In this document: positions 44,493 to 58,186 of the stretch, in pieces | Numbering within the stretch: the stretch's first letter is position 1 | Layout: each line of letters opens with the position of its first letter | From: Raphanus sativus | Lineage: Eukaryota > Streptophyta > Magnoliopsida > Brassicales > Brassicaceae | Assembly: GCF_000801105.2 (NCBI RefSeq) | Contig: NW_026615419.1 | Coordinates: 1-64,000 of the forward strand | Reading direction: 5' to 3' | DNA length: 64,000 nucleotides | Translations under genes and position numbers: made by a program | The notes under the pieces: generated by a model | Database searches by the model: none | What the model saw: the letters and a program-made list of their open reading frames with translations, nothing else | Told to the model about the DNA's origin: nothing

Positions 44493-47400
44493 TCTAGTTC
44501 TAAGACTGTATAGCTCCTATTTAAAGAAGCAATGTCTTTAGAGAGTCTAAGGATCGGGAATGACCTTAGAGTTGGATATATGTTAAATCGCGAGTAAATA
44601 CCACTAGTTGTTAAAGCATGATGTCTTAGGAAGCACGAGGTAAGCGGAAGCACGAGGTGTTAAGCTAGTGAGCGGCCGAGAAGAAGCTATCGAAGTACAT
44701 ATGGAATTAAGAGCTGAGGCTTGGAGAATCCAAGTATTTTGAAGGTATCTTAGTTTGAAAGATGAAAAACTTCGGTTTATTTAATGGAAATTCGAGGTTG
44801 GTCGAAGAAGAACCTAGTTCAAGCCTCAAGAAAACTCTGACAAATTTAGATCGTAGTCGGACAGAGATGATTGCGGCACAGAAGCAGTCACCGTTGGACG
44901 ACTGTGTTTAACAGGCAACCGACGGCGGCCGACTACTAAGGAATTTGGGATTTTTTTAACCACAACACATTGTAATTCACTCCAGAAACCAAACGACTAG
45001 CTCGGAAAATTTTCTCGATTGATTCATGGGGAAAAGACTTTGATATTCGAAAATCTGAACGGTATCTTATAGACCTGAAATACGAACTAATTAAAACGCT
45101 TACCGAGATCAAGCCGAGAGAGTCTAAGGATCGGGAATGACCTTAGAGTCGAATATATGTTAAACCGCGCGTAAATACCACTAGTTGTTAAAGCACGATG
45201 TCTTAGGAAGCACGAGATAGGCGGAAGCACGAGGTGTTAAGCTAGTGAGCGGCCGAGGAGAAGCTATCGAAGTACATATGGAATTAAGAGCTGAGGCTGA
45301 GGCTTGGAGAATCCAAGTATTTTGAAGGTATCTAAGTTTGAAAGATGAAAAACTTCGGTTTATTTAATGGAAATTCGAGGTTGGTCGAAGAAGAACCTAG
45401 TTCAAGCCTCAAGAAAAATGCTGACAATTTAGAACGTAGTCGGACAGAGATGATTGCGGCACAGAAACAGTCACCAATGGACGACTGCTTTTAACAGGCA
45501 ACCGACTGCCGGCCGACTACTAAAGAATTTGGGATTTTTTTAGCCACAACACATTGTAATTCACTCCAGAAACCAACCGACTAGCTCGGCAAATTTTCTC
45601 GATAAATCATGGGGAAAATACTTTGATATTCGAAAAATCTGAACGGTATCTTATAGACCTGAAATACGAACTAATTAAAAACGCTTACCGAGATCAAGCC
45701 GAGAGAGTCTAAGGATCGGGAATGACCTTAGAGTCGGATATATGTTAAACCGCGAGTAATACCACTAGTTGTTAAAGCACGATGTCTTAGGAAGCACGAG
45801 GTAAGCGGAAGCACGAGGTGTTAAGCTAGTGAGCGGCCGAGAAGAAGCTATCGAAGTACATATAGAATTAAGAGCTGAGGCTTGGAGAATCCAAGTATTT
45901 TGAAGGTATCTAGTAAGTGAAAGATGAAAAACTTCGGTTTATTTAATGGAAATTCGAGGTTGGTCGAGGAAGAACCTAGTTCAAGCCTCAAGAAAATGCT
46001 GACAAATTTAGAACGTAGTCGGACAGAGATGATTGCGGCACAGAAACAGTCACCAATGGACGACTGCTTTTAACAGGCAACCGACTGCGGCCGACTACTA
46101 AGGAATTTGGATTTTTTTAACCACAACACATTGTAATTCACTCCAGAAACCAACCGACTAGCTCGACAAATTTTCTCGATTGATCATGTGGAAAATACTT
46201 TGATATTCGAAAATCTGAACGGTATCTTATAGACCTGAAATACGAACTAATTAAAACGCTTACCGAGATCAAGCCGAGAGAGTCTAAGGATCGGGAATGA
46301 CCTTAGAGTCGAATATATGTTAACCGCGAGTAAATACCACTAGTTGTTAAAGCACGATGTCTTAGGAAGCACGAGATAGGCGGAAGCACGAGGTGTTAGC
46401 TAGTGACGCGGTCGAGGAGAAGCTATCAAAGTACATATGGAATTAAGAGCTGAGGCTTGGAGAATCCAAGTATTTTGAAGGTATCTAAGTTTGAAAGATG
46501 AAAAACTTCGGTTTATTTAATGGAAATTCGAGGTTGGTCGAAGAAGAACCTAGTTCAAGCCTCAAGAAAATGCTGACAAATTTAGAACGTAGTCGGACAG
46601 AGTGATTGCGGCACAGAAACAGTCACCAATGGACGACTGCTTTTAACAGGCAACCGACTGCGGGCCGACTACTAAGGAATTTGGGATTTTTTTAGCAACA
46701 ACACATTGTAATTCACTCCAGAAACCAACCGACTAGCTCGGCAAATTTTCTCGATAAATCATGGGGAAAATACTTTGATATTCGAAAATCTGAACGGTAT
46801 CTTATAGACCTGAAATACGAACTAATTAAAACGCTTACCGAGATCAAGCCGAGAGAGTCTAAGGATCGGGAATGACCTTAGAGTCGGATATATGTTAAAC
46901 CGCGAGTAAATACCACTAGTTGTTAAAGCACACGATGTCTTAGGAAGCACGAGGTAAGCGGAAGCACGAGGTGTTAAGCTAGTGAGCGGCCGAGAAGAAG
47001 CTATCGAGTACATATAGTTAAGAGCTGAGGCTTGGAGAATCCAAGTATTTTGAAGGTATCTAAGTTTGAAGATGAAAACTTCGGTTTATTTAATGGAAAT
47101 TCGAGGTTGGTCGAAGAAGAACCTAGTTCAAGCCTCAAGAAAATAATGCTGACCAAATTTAGAACGTAGTCGGACAGAGATGATTGCGGCACAGAAACAG
47201 TCACCAATGACGACGACTGCTTTTAACAGGCAACCGACTGTGGCGACTACTAAGGAATTTGGGATTTTTTAACCACACACATTGTAATTCACTCCAGAAA
47301 CCACCGACTAGCTCGACAAATTTTCTCGATTGATCATGGGGAAAATACTTTGATATTCGAAAATCTGAACGGTATCTTATAGACCTGAAATACGAACTAA

Positions 47401-50400
47401 TCAAAACGCTTACCGAGATCAAGCCGAGAGGAGTCTAAGGATCGGGAATGACCTTAGAGTCGGATATATGTTAACCGCGAGTAAATACCACTAGTTGTTA
47501 AAGCACGATGTCTTAGGAAGCACGAGGTAAGCGGAAGCACGAGGGTGTTCAGCTAGTGAGCGGCCGAGAAGAAGCTATCGAAGTACATATGGAATTAAGA
47601 GCTGAGGCTTGGATAATCCAAGTATTTTTGAAGGTATCTAAGTTTGAAAGATGAAAAACTTCGGTTTATTTAATGGAAATCCGAGGTTGGTCGAAGAAGA
47701 ACCTAGTTCGAGCCTCAAGAAAACGCTGACCAAGATCAGGCCGGGAAAATCTAAAGATCGGGAATGACCTTAGAGTCGAATATATGTTAAACCGCGCGTA
47801 AATACCACTAGTTGTTAAAGCACGATGTCTTAGGAAGCACGAGATAGGCGGAAGCACGAGGTGTTAAGCTAGTGAGCGGCCGAGGAGAAGCTATCGAAGT
47901 ACATATGGAATTAAGAGCTGAGGCTTGGAGAATCCAAGTATTTTGAAGGTATCTAAGTTTGAAAGATGAAAAACTTCGGTTTATTTAATGGAAATTCGAG
48001 GTTGGTCGAAGAAGAACCTAGTTCAAGCCTCAAGAAAATGCTGACAAATTTAGAACGTAGTCGGACAGAGATGATTGCGGCACAGAAACAGTCACCAATG
48101 GACGACTGCTTTTAACAGGCAACCGACTGCGGCCGACTACTAAAGAATTTGGGATTTTTTTAGCCACAACACATTGTAATTCACTCCAGAAACCAACCGA
48201 CTAGCTCGGCAAATTTTCTCGATAAATCATGGGGAAAATACTTGATATTCAAAAATCTGAACGGTATCTTATAGACCTGAAATACGAACTAATTAAAACG
48301 CTTACCGAGATCAAGCCGAGAGAGTCTAAGGATCGGGAATGACCTTAGAGTCGGATATATGTTAAACCGCGAGTAAATACCACTAGTTGTTAAAGCACGA
48401 TGTCTTAGGAAGCACGAGGTAAGCGGAAGCACGAGGTGTTAAGCTAGTGAGCGGCCGAGAAGAAGCTATCGAAGTACATATAGAATTAAGAGCTGAGGCT
48501 TGGAGAATCCAAGTATTTTGAAGGTATCTAAGTTTGAAAGATGAAAAACTTCGGTTTATTTAATGGAAATTCGAGGTTGGTCGAGGAAGAACCTAGTTCA
48601 AGCCTCAAGAAAATGCTGACAAATTTAGAACGTAGTCGGACAGAGATGATTGCGGCACAGAAACAGTCACCAATGGACGACTGCTTTTAACAGGCAACCG
48701 ACTGCGGCCGACTACTAAGGAATTTGGGATTTTTTTAACCACAACACATTGTAATTCACTCCAGAAACCAACCGACTAGCTCGACAAATTTCTCGATTGA
48801 TCATGTGGAAAATACTTTGATATTCGAAAATCTGAACGGTATCTTATAGACCTGAAATACGAACTAATTAAAACGCTTACCGAGATCAAGCCGAGAGAGT
48901 CTAAGGATCGGGAATGACCTTAGAGTCGAATATATGTTAAACCGCGAGTAAATACCACTAGTTGTTAAAGCACGATGTCTTAGGAAGCACGAGATAGGCG
49001 GAAGCACGAGGTGTTAAGCTAGTGAGCGGTCGAGGAGAAGCTATCAAAGTACATATGGAATTAAGAGCTGAGGCTTGGAGAATCCAAGTATTTTGAAGGT
49101 ATCTAAGTTTGAAAGATGAAAAACTTCGGTTTATTTAATGGAAATTCGAGGTTGGTCGAAGAAGAACCTAGTTCAAGCCTCAAGAAAATGCTGACAAATT
49201 TAGAACGTAGTCGGACAGAGATGATTGCGGCACAGAAACAGTCACCAATGGACGACTGCTTTTAACAGGCAACCGACTGCGGCCGACTACTAAGGAATTT
49301 GGGATTTTTTTAGCAACAACACATTGTAATTCACTCCAGAAACCAACCGACTAGCTCGGCAAATTTTCTCGATAAATCATGGGGAAAATACTTTGATATT
49401 CGAAAATCTGAACGGTATCTTATAGACCTGAAATACGAACTAATTAAAACGCTTACCGAGATCAAGCCGAGAGAGTCTAAGGATCGGGAATGACCTTAGA
49501 GTCGGATATATGTTAAACCGCGAGTAAATACCACTAGTTGTTAAAGCACGATGTCTTAGGAAGCACGAGGTAAGCGGAAGCACGAGGTGTTAAGCTAGTG
49601 AGCGGCCGAGAAGAAGCTATCGAAGTACATATAGAATTAAGAGCTGAGGCTTGGAGAATCCAAGTATTTTGAAGGTATCTAAGTTTGAAAGATGAAAAAC
49701 TTCGGTTTATTTAATGGAAATTCGAGGTTGGTCGAAGAAGAACCTAGTTCAAGCCTCAAGAAAATGCTGACAAATTTAGAACGTAGTCGGACAGAGATGA
49801 TTGCGGCACAGAAACAGTCACCAATGGACGACTGCTTTTAACAGGCAACCGACTGTGGCCGACTACTAAGGAATTTGGGATTTTTTTAACCACAACACAT
49901 TGTAATTCACTCCAGAAACCAACCGACTAGCTCGACAAGTTTTCTCGATTGATCATGGGGAAATACTTTTGATATTCGAAAATCTGAACGGTATCTTATA
50001 GACCTGAAATACGAACTAATTAAAACGCTTACCGAGATCAAGCCGAGAGAGTCTAAGGATCGGGAATGACCTTAGAGTCGGATATATGTTAAACCGCGAG
50101 TAAATACCACTAGTTGTTAAAGCACGATGTCTTAGGAAGCACGAGGTAAGCGGAAGCACGAGGTGTTCAGCTAGTGAGCGGCCGAGAAGAAGCTATCGAA
50201 GTACATATGGAATTAAGAGCTGAGGCTTGGATAATCCAAGTATTTTGAAGGTATCTAAGTTTGAAAGATGAAAAACTTCGGTTTATTTAATGGAAATCCG
50301 AGGTTGGTCGAAGAAGAACCTAGTTCGAGCCTCAAGAAAACGCTGACCAAGATCAGGCCGGGAAAATCTAAAGATCGGGAATGACCTTAGAGTCGGAGAT

Positions 50401-51018
50401 ATGCTATTATGGGAGTAAATCATGTGTTAGTTAGGGAAATGTCAAGAGAAAGACTGTATAGCTCCTATTTAAAGAAGCAATGTCTTTAGAGAGTCTAAGG
50501 ATCGGGAATGACCTTAGAGTCAGATATATGTTAATCGCGAGTAAATACCACTAGGTTTAAAGCACGATGTCTTAGGAAGCACGAGGTAAGCGGAAGCACG
50601 AGGTGTTAAGCTAGTGAGCGGCCGAGAAGAAGCTATCGAAGTACATATGGAATTAAGAGCTGAGGCTTGGAGAATCCAAGTATTTTGAAGGTATCTAAGT
50701 TCGAAAGATGAAAAACTTCGGTTTATTTAATGGAAATTCGAGGTTGGTCGAAGAAGAACCTAGTTCGAGCCTCAAGAAAACGCTGACAAATTTAGATCGT
50801 AGTCGGCCAGAGATGATTGCGGCACAGAAAGAGTCACCGATGGACGACTGCTTTTAACAGGAAACCGGCCTCGGCCGACTACTAAGGAATTTGGGATTTT
50901 TTTAACCACAACACATTGTAATTCACTCCAGAAACCAACCGACTAGCTCGACAAATTTTCTCGATTGATCATGTGGAAAATACTTTGATATTCGAAAATC
51001 TGAACGGTATCTAATAGA
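44493..51018 (-). repeat. Tandem array, inverted orientation, ~575-bp units in a 2.65-kb higher-order repeat
   Basis: GCCGAGAGAGTCTAAGG-type unit starts lie at about 45113, 45699, 46273, 46849, 47424, 48316, 48891, 49467 and 50043. Units alternate between a variant with GAATATATG/GAGATAGG and one with GGATATATG/GAGGTAAG, and a short unit ends each block. Block 45113-47762 is repeated as 47763-50390. The first block has many extra 1-bp indels. Frames inside are not genes. Confidence 0.9.
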
Positions 51019-51216
51019 CCTAACTAACACATGATTTACTCCCATAATAGCATATCTCCGACTCTAAGGTCATTCCCGATCTTTAGACTTTCCTGGCCTG
51101 ATCTTGGTCAGCGTTTTCTTGAGGCTCGAACTAGGTTCTTCTTCGACCAACCTCAGATTTCCATTAAATAAACCGAAGTTTTTCATCTTTCAAACTTAGA
51201 TACCTTCAAAATACTT
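51019..51216 (+). repeat. Array end, orientation restored
   Basis: After a second switch near 51019 (CTAATAGACCTAACTAACACA) the repeat runs in the first orientation for about 200 bp, then stops in unique DNA at 51216. The same junction is at about 1558-1754. Confidence 0.85.
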
Positions 51217-52302
51217 GAAAACGAATACACAAACTAAAAGAGACATTACTTAAAAAAACATAATATATAAATTGATGATATAGTTGTAGACTTATAGTAT
51301 TCTTTTTTTGTAAGGGATATATTTGTTGTATTCAGAAATCGTAATATATTTAATAAATTGGAAAAATCATTGAAATTAGACAGCCTCATTTAAAAAATTT
51401 GAAATTTTCCAAAACATGGAATCCATTCTAAATTTATTTTGGTTGAACATAAATTAAAAACTGAAAATTTGGGATGATTCTACTTTACCCGAAACTCATC
51501 AAATGCATGGGATGATAGATTAAGATTAATCTGATAATTACAGATCGATCTATGCATGGGATGAGAGGTAAATAATAATCTTAATAAGGAAAAGAAATTG
51601 TTCATAATAACAAAGATAAAAGTACGTATAAATTGATTTGTATCAAAAACTCATGATTTTTATTGTCGATTGGGACTTACCATGATATGAAAAGTACAAA
51701 ATAATCACTATACACAATACATGTTAAGAACAAATTACTCAGTAAATCGTAGCTACTTTGTAGTTGGTCAATCGATTGGTGGATTAGCATGCTCGGTGAT
51801 CACATTGTCATTGTATAGTAAGGTATGTGATCACAAAAAGATGTTCTTCAACATCCACATTCTCTTTTGAAGTGTTGTTTTTTTTTAGCCCAGCATATAA
51901 TTAGAACCAAAACGCACTCCATTGTTTCCAAACCACATTGAATTAAATGACTATCAATGGAAGACCACGGAATTTCTTATATTATATAGATAGTGGGAGA
52001 AGATATAGATTAGATTACAAAACCATATATGTGCAACTCTAAAGTTACACTTAAAATGTCCCATCTTTTAATTCTTTTTCTTAAATCCTAACGCTCATCT
52101 TAATAATTCTTATACGAATAGGAGTGTCATACATCAAGTTTTTTTATCAAAATCTTTATGAATTAGTTCTCCTATTCATATACGAATTATTTTTATTCAA
52201 AAAATTTATTATTTTAATCCCAAAAACGTAAAATGTGATAATTACTCAGTTACAATGAAAGAGAAGCTAAATGAAACGGTTTTACAGAAAGAGAAGGAGA
52301 AG
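51217..52302. other. AT-rich spacer, second copy
   Basis: Counterpart of 1755-2851. No gene seen. Confidence 0.6.
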
Positions 52303-54154
52303 CTAGTGGATCACAAGCTTTTTAGCAACTAGACGGATTCCAGCTCTCTCCATATAATCATATGGCTCCAAAGACAAGAAGGCATCAAGGACGGTTCCTG
52401 GTTTTACCATGTCTTTGAGCTCCTCAGCTTTTGGGTTCCTCAAAATGGTAACTCCAGAGGTCTCTCTCTTGTGTATCTCAGCTGCATACCGGTCTCCAGT
52501 TCCAGAAGACTTTGCCGGTATACTGCACAAACAAAGAAACAATCAGGATAAGCTAAGCAAACATGGTTCCTAAATGGAACCAAGAGAAAGAGACATAGAC
52601 AAACTTACTGAATCCTTGCGGTAGGATAGCTTGAAATTCTTATTGGGATGATTACTGGGTTCCACTCAGAAATGCTGCCTGAATCAATAGATGTTGCATG
52701 TGCAGCACTGTCGCATTCTTGCAGTACATTACAGAGACTTGGATACAAATTAACTACAAAGTTCAACTTTGGTCTCCCAGCAGTATCCTGAAATTTGAAA
52801 TTGATCCCAAAGTGTACTTCCAGTTCAGGACAATGGAGACGAAGGGGTCTGTCCCCAAGGAAGAGCTGTATTTTCTTTCTTTGGCTTCCGACATGAGTTG
52901 CTGTGATGCTTGGAATTGATATTTCATCTAGATCCAAGAATCTTTCCTGGTCACCAGTACCCTCAGAGGCAACAATGTCCGTGGGAATTTCCCTCCTCAA
53001 AGTGCTCATATCAAATAGATTCGTTTGAGCTTCTGCGTTTGAGTTCTCACTGGTCTTCCAATCAGCGGAAGATTTGTTGATATTCGTACAGTCTTCAGAG
53101 TACTCTATAAGTTTATCTGGAAGATTTGACTTCTGTTGAAACAGCATGTTACATCATTAAAATATATGCAGAAAATCGTGCAGTAGAGTGATTAGGACAA
53201 AGCACAAGATAGTCAATCACAAGATTAGAGAGCATACCAAGAACAAGACAGTCGCACAACACTTGAGAACCTCGAAATTCATCCTGATATCGTCCAGACT
53301 CGAATGCGTCTGGTTACAAAGTCCAACGTAGGCAGCCCATTCCGCGAGCTGTCCAAACAAAGATCACAGGAAAACAGAATAAGCATCCAACAAAGCTGTC
53401 ACATTTGATTTCAAGAGCTTGGAAGAGTAAGTCCGTCTCTTTAGTATCATTGTTACCTCCATATCATCAGCTCTCACCCCAAATCTTTGAGTAAGCAACG
53501 CCAACGAGTCAATGATACCCCTTGGCTCTGGTGGATTTCGTCCTATCTCAACAAATGCTTCTCTTATCCTTGGACAATCAAAATTCAATACGTTGTGACC
53601 TGCCCATATCCTTCCTACAGTATAAACCCTCCAAAAAAAAATCAACACAACTGAACAAACAAAACATACACCAAGAAAAGAATTTTCCACTTTCTATTAA
53701 CGGTAATCACTTTGAAAGATACAATTTCGTTTCCATTATCTTTCATGTACACGCATGCAATTTATCTAAACTATTATATACACACACCAACAAAAAGGTC
53801 AATGCATGAAAGACTAAGTGGAATTTTAAGAAAGACTAAACACACATCAACGAATCAACAGAAAAATATCGAGAGAAGAAAGTGAAGCATACACCACACA
53901 GAATCAAAGAAATCAAGAGAAGAGAGTGAGACGTTTTAACCTTCGAGAATATCGTAAACGTCATCAGCAATTTTTGCAAACATATTGCATTGCACCAACC
54001 GAGGGGGGTAGTTTCGAAGCTCGACTAGCTTCTTCGGACAAACCAGGATTGATGTGAACTCTAGAATCGAGTTCTCTCCTTGGAACGGAAATTTCTTCTT
54101 GACTTTGAAGAGCGCAATCTCTGACCGATCCTCAGCCGTAGTTCCACCACCCAT
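52303..54154 (-). CDS. NEN-like exonuclease-domain protein, copy A-prime (open frame, motif I lost)
   Basis: Exons 53941-54154, 53457-53614, 53238-53348, 52609-53132 and 52303-52522 join with GT-AG introns in agreeing phases: 1,227 bp, 408 residues. Homology to plant NEN proteins (DEDDh exonucleases of sieve-element enucleation) runs through the whole length: EDRSEIALF, SILVCPKKLVEL, RIWAGHNVLNFDCPRIREAF, THSSLDDIRMNFEVLKCCAT and the long C-terminal domain. DEDDh motif I is normally D-x-E in an FD-ET setting; here it reads LFKVKK, so both acids are Lys. About 30 residues between LVELRNY and FAKIADDVYDIL also seem missing. The motif II Asp and the motif III His and Asp remain. It is most likely a catalytically dead relative or a recent pseudogene that has kept its frame. 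Confidence 0.75.
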
Positions 54155-54855
54155 TGGTCGGAGATTTGCAGAACTCAACAACCTCTTGAGAAAGCTATAT
54201 TCCAAAGGAGCAACCGACAACCAGAAGATGAACAAATTCAAAACGTGTAAATCAAACACACCAAAGAAAACAATTTTCTTCTCTCAATAATCAACTAAGC
54301 ACACAAAACCCATGATCCGAAATCAAGTAAACGAAACCGACTTAAACCCATGATTAACTCATTGACAGTTCAGGAAGTCATAAACAACTGAAGAACACAC
54401 TGTGAATGAGAGAAGAGAAATCGAACCTCAAGAACCAATTGATTTTCGGACTGAAAAACGAGAAATCGAGGCACATACCTTAACAGATCGAGGACGGCAT
54501 TATGGGCAATGGATATAGGGTGACAATCCGTATGAAAACAAGCCAAAAATCGTTCAAATCCGTGCAGAATTGAAAAAGATGTGATGAATTGAAGTTCAAA
54601 AGCTTGTAAAGGTTTTCAATGGAGAAGTGAAAAAGAATGAGAAAAAAAGGAAAGTGTTTTTTCGTTTTAAATCGCGAGAGAGAGAGGAAGAGCAAATCGA
54701 ATCCCGGTTCGATTCAAATGGATTAAACCGGTTTTTTTAACCGGGATTCACCGAAATTCGATTTGATCGGTCTAAAAACTGGGATTCACCGAAATTTGAT
54801 TTGGTCGGTCTAAAACGAAAACTTAAGCAAACGATTCTTAAAACTTGGATCAATT
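54155..54855 (-). promoter_or_regulatory. NEN-like gene leader and upstream region, second copy
   Basis: Counterpart of 4698-5394: the leader exon with GTATGTG donor at about 54474-54480 and the two ~42-bp tandem units near 54740-54815. A 2-bp insertion near 54577 and homopolymer changes separate the copies. Confidence 0.4.
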
Positions 54856-55323
54856 ATTGAAGTGGTAAAACCGGGACCTAAGGCTCTCACTACGCGGCCC
54901 CAGGTCCTCCTTCCTTGCATGCTCCTTCTCTTGCGCTTCATCCATCAGCTCCTCGGTGTCCTTGGCCTTTTCCGGTTCTTGGATCCCCATTTATTGATCG
55001 GTCGCAGGTGGAGCCCTTTTGGTTTCGTCCACTTCCATGGCGTCATTCGAGCCTTCGGAGACCTGTGGGAGTGCCAACTTGCTTATAGAGAAGTCAGAGA
55101 CAGCTTTCTTTTTCAACTTCGCCTTCCTCTTTGGGAGCTCCTGGTTGGTCAGCCTTTCCTTCTCAGCTTGGAGGTCACTAATTTCTCTCCTTATGATTTC
55201 CTCCAGGAGGTCGATGTTGGCTTGGACCTCTTGAGCCTTGCTAAGGGACCTCTCGGCGTACCTCATCTTTTCGAATTTAGCTTTAATAAGCTTAAGGACG
55301 GACTTGTAGGCTTCGATCATTTA
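54856..55323 (-). pseudogene. Solitary Tat-type antisense ORF fragment, second copy
   Basis: The minus-strand frame from 55320 stays open for 109 residues: coiled coil (KLIKAKFEKM, LQAEKERLTNQELPKR), then KKKAVSDFSISKLALPQVSE and an acidic tail (AMEVDETKR). Copy A has an indel at the KKK junction. The VSDFS-SKL motif links it to the antisense ORF in the Tat element at 36377-36679. Confidence 0.5.
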
Positions 55324-55560
55324 GCTGATTATATACTCTTTTCTAATAAAATTACAATTCATATAGACGAATATATATTATTTTGAATAATATATATATC
55401 TATGGCTTCGATCATGTAGCTGATTCTATACTCTTTTCTAATAAAATTACAATTCATATAGACGAATATATATTATTTTGAATAATATATATATCTATTA
55501 AACACAGTGTTTTAATAGATATATATATATATATATATATATAAATTATATATTAATTAT
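55310..55560. repeat. Tandem 90-bp duplication and longer AT microsatellite, second copy
   Basis: Counterpart of 5857-6080. The (AT)n tract at about 55518-55544 is longer than in copy A. Confidence 0.7.
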
Positions 55561-56463
55561 AATGAATCTATTGACCCGTGGTCGAACCAGTGACTCAAGA
55601 AATACTCCGGTTAAGTGTTTGGGTCAGGTTTCAAAACATTGGGCAAACACTATTTATACAATTTTTGTAAAAACCGTGAAAACTCGAAAAACATTGTTTA
55701 TAAAACTTTATATATGATCTATACATTGTTTTATAAAATCTTATAAAATGTCTTTTATAACAGATTTATAAACCCTTATATATAATCTATAAATTGTCTA
55801 ATATAAATTGTTAATCGTCAGGGATACCAAGACATAATTTTGACTTGTTCAAATAACAATTAAGGTGAAGCAGTGTCAACAAGCAATTGATAAATATGAA
55901 GTCTTCTTTCGCTAAGCCATTTTTTTCTGTAGATAGATTTTTGGGTTTTTTAATGAAATACCCGAATTGATACATTATAATAGCTGATTAATTTTGTATG
56001 GTTGATTGAGTGAATTTAGAAATATTCTTAAAATATATATTATAAAATCTGATTAGTTTTTTAAAACCTAAAAAACTCTGCTAGTTCAGTCGATCGATGC
56101 TTCTCAGCAGGCAACCGGGCGGGTGATGGGCAGACCCAGGAATAGGAATGATGCGGTCTGACTTTGTTTTACTCGGGGAATGTTACCCCTTTATTTTCTT
56201 TTTGTTTTTCTTGACCCCGTTGGTGGGGTTTGATCATGTCGGAGAACGCGAAGTCTTTGCAATGCCGGTTCCATCCAATAGATTAGGATTTCTCATTCGA
56301 TTAAAAGTTTAAAAGATCAATGATCTAAGAAAATTCTTTTATTCAAAATAAATATCTCACAACATGTTTAGTCTAAATTATTTGTTTGGATCTTTTGTGT
56401 GAATTATTTTGTCTATGAATCATAGAATATAAAAAAGAAGTCCTTGCAATACTGGTTCCTTTC
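55561..56463. other. Intergenic spacer, second copy
   Basis: Counterpart of 6081-7029, lacking the 12-bp and about 29-bp segments found in copy A. No gene seen. Confidence 0.5.
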
Positions 56464-57714
56464 GATAGAATATAACTCAAAGTCATTGAAAATGAGAGGG
56501 ACATAATTTATTTTTCCTTTGATGGTCATATCTGTGTATGTACGTTTACGTAATATCTTGTAAACGTTCATGAACTTTTGGTTTTATTCTTAAACGAGAA
56601 TGTACGGGAATGTCGTGAACACATAAAACCGTCGCTCGTGTCACCTCGACATCTGATGCCTTGTCCGAATAGGATGTCATTTATTAATATTTTTTCAAAA
56701 CATGTGTCATTTGTCGCCTCTAGAAAAAAAAGTTGTCATTTCAACTTACCCATACATGATCGTTTAAGAGTAATAACCAAACGCGCATGAATGTTTAATA
56801 ATATTACTTAAACGTACATACACGAATATGACCATTAAAGATAAAATAAATTTTGTCCCTCGCATTTAGTATTCCAAGTATCGGAATAGAAGGAATTGTG
56901 TTGTGCTGCATACCTAAATAGAAGGAATCTTTTTTCCAGGGAATGTCGTGAACACATAAAACCGTCGCTCGTGTCGCCTCGACATCTGATGTCTTATCCG
57001 TATAGGATGTCATTTATTAATATTTTTTTTCAAAATATATGTCATTTGTCGCGTCAAGAAAAAAAAGGATATCATTTCAACATACCCGTTCATGTCCGTT
57101 TAAGCATAATAACGAAACGTGCATGAACTTTTACATGATATTTCTTAACCGTACATACACAGATATGACCATTAAAGGAAAAATAAACTATGTCCCTCGC
57201 ATTTAGTATTCCAAGTAACGGAATAGAAAGAATTGTGATGTGCTGCATACCTAAATAGAAGGAATCTCCTTTCCTAGGGATGTAGTGAACACATAAAACC
57301 GTCGCTCGTGTCTCCTCGACATCTTATTCCTTGTCTGCATACGATGTAATTTATTAATACTTTTATTAAACATATGTCATTTTCGCCTCTAGAAAAAAAA
57401 TGTCATTTCAACATACCCGTGTACATGCTCGTTTAAGCGTAATTACCAAACGTGGATGAATGTTTACGAGATATTACTTATAAGTACAGACACGAATATG
57501 ACCATTAAAGAAAAAACGAGCATGTACACGGGTATGTTGAAATGACTTTTTTTTCTAGAGGCAAAAAATGACATATGTTTTAATAAAAGTATTAATAAAT
57601 TACATCGTATGCAGACAAGGAATAAGATGTCGAGGAGACACGAGCGACGGTTTTATGTGTTCACTATATCCCTAGGAAAGGAGATTCCTTCTATTTAGGT
57701 ATGCAGCACATCAC
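56464..57714. repeat. Fold-back cluster, second copy
   Basis: Counterpart of 7030-8285. GAACACATAAAACCG starts at 56617, then at about 337-bp spacing; the large inverted arms are about 57235-57434 and 57514-57714. The arms keep pairing, with a few changes relative to copy A. Confidence 0.8.
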
Positions 57715-58186
57715 GTTTTTGGAGTGGGTGTTGATCACATACCTTACTATATTTAGAAATAAATAAATTCTATTTGTTTTGAAAAAAAAGAAGAAGATAA
57801 AGCTAAGTTTGATATTGGTGTATCATTGGTAGACAATTTTTTAACCAAATTTCTGATGAACTACTTCAGAAATCCAAATAGGTATATTTATACATTTTTT
57901 CCTATGATTATTTTTATGATTTATCATTTATTTTAGAAAACCAAATATTTTAATACTCTTAAAATTGTAGGATTATCACATTCTCCCGTTAGCCTTTGTT
58001 CAATTGATGAGGAAGTCATTCTTTTTCACTATTGACATTGGCAATACGCATATTATTGCGAATGTAGGGTTTTATCAAGTTAAGAAAGTTGTTCCATATA
58101 TTGACATAATGCTATTAGATCATGTCACTAAAACTGCAAGGCCAACGAAAAAATCCTGCCTTTATTAGGACTATTTAAAATAGTCT
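57715..58186. other. AT-rich spacer, second copy
   Basis: Counterpart of 8286-8756. No gene seen; its last 17 bp (58170-58186) are the left SINE target duplication. Confidence 0.5.

Noticed and set aside
43069..47857. Open frames of 60-85 codons on both strands within the tandem array
   Set aside because: They repeat with the array period and shift with unit variants; no domain, splice or start context.
41421..51216. Brassica centromeric satellite (CentBr type)
   Set aside because: The ~575/1,017-bp periods do not fit a ~176-bp monomer.
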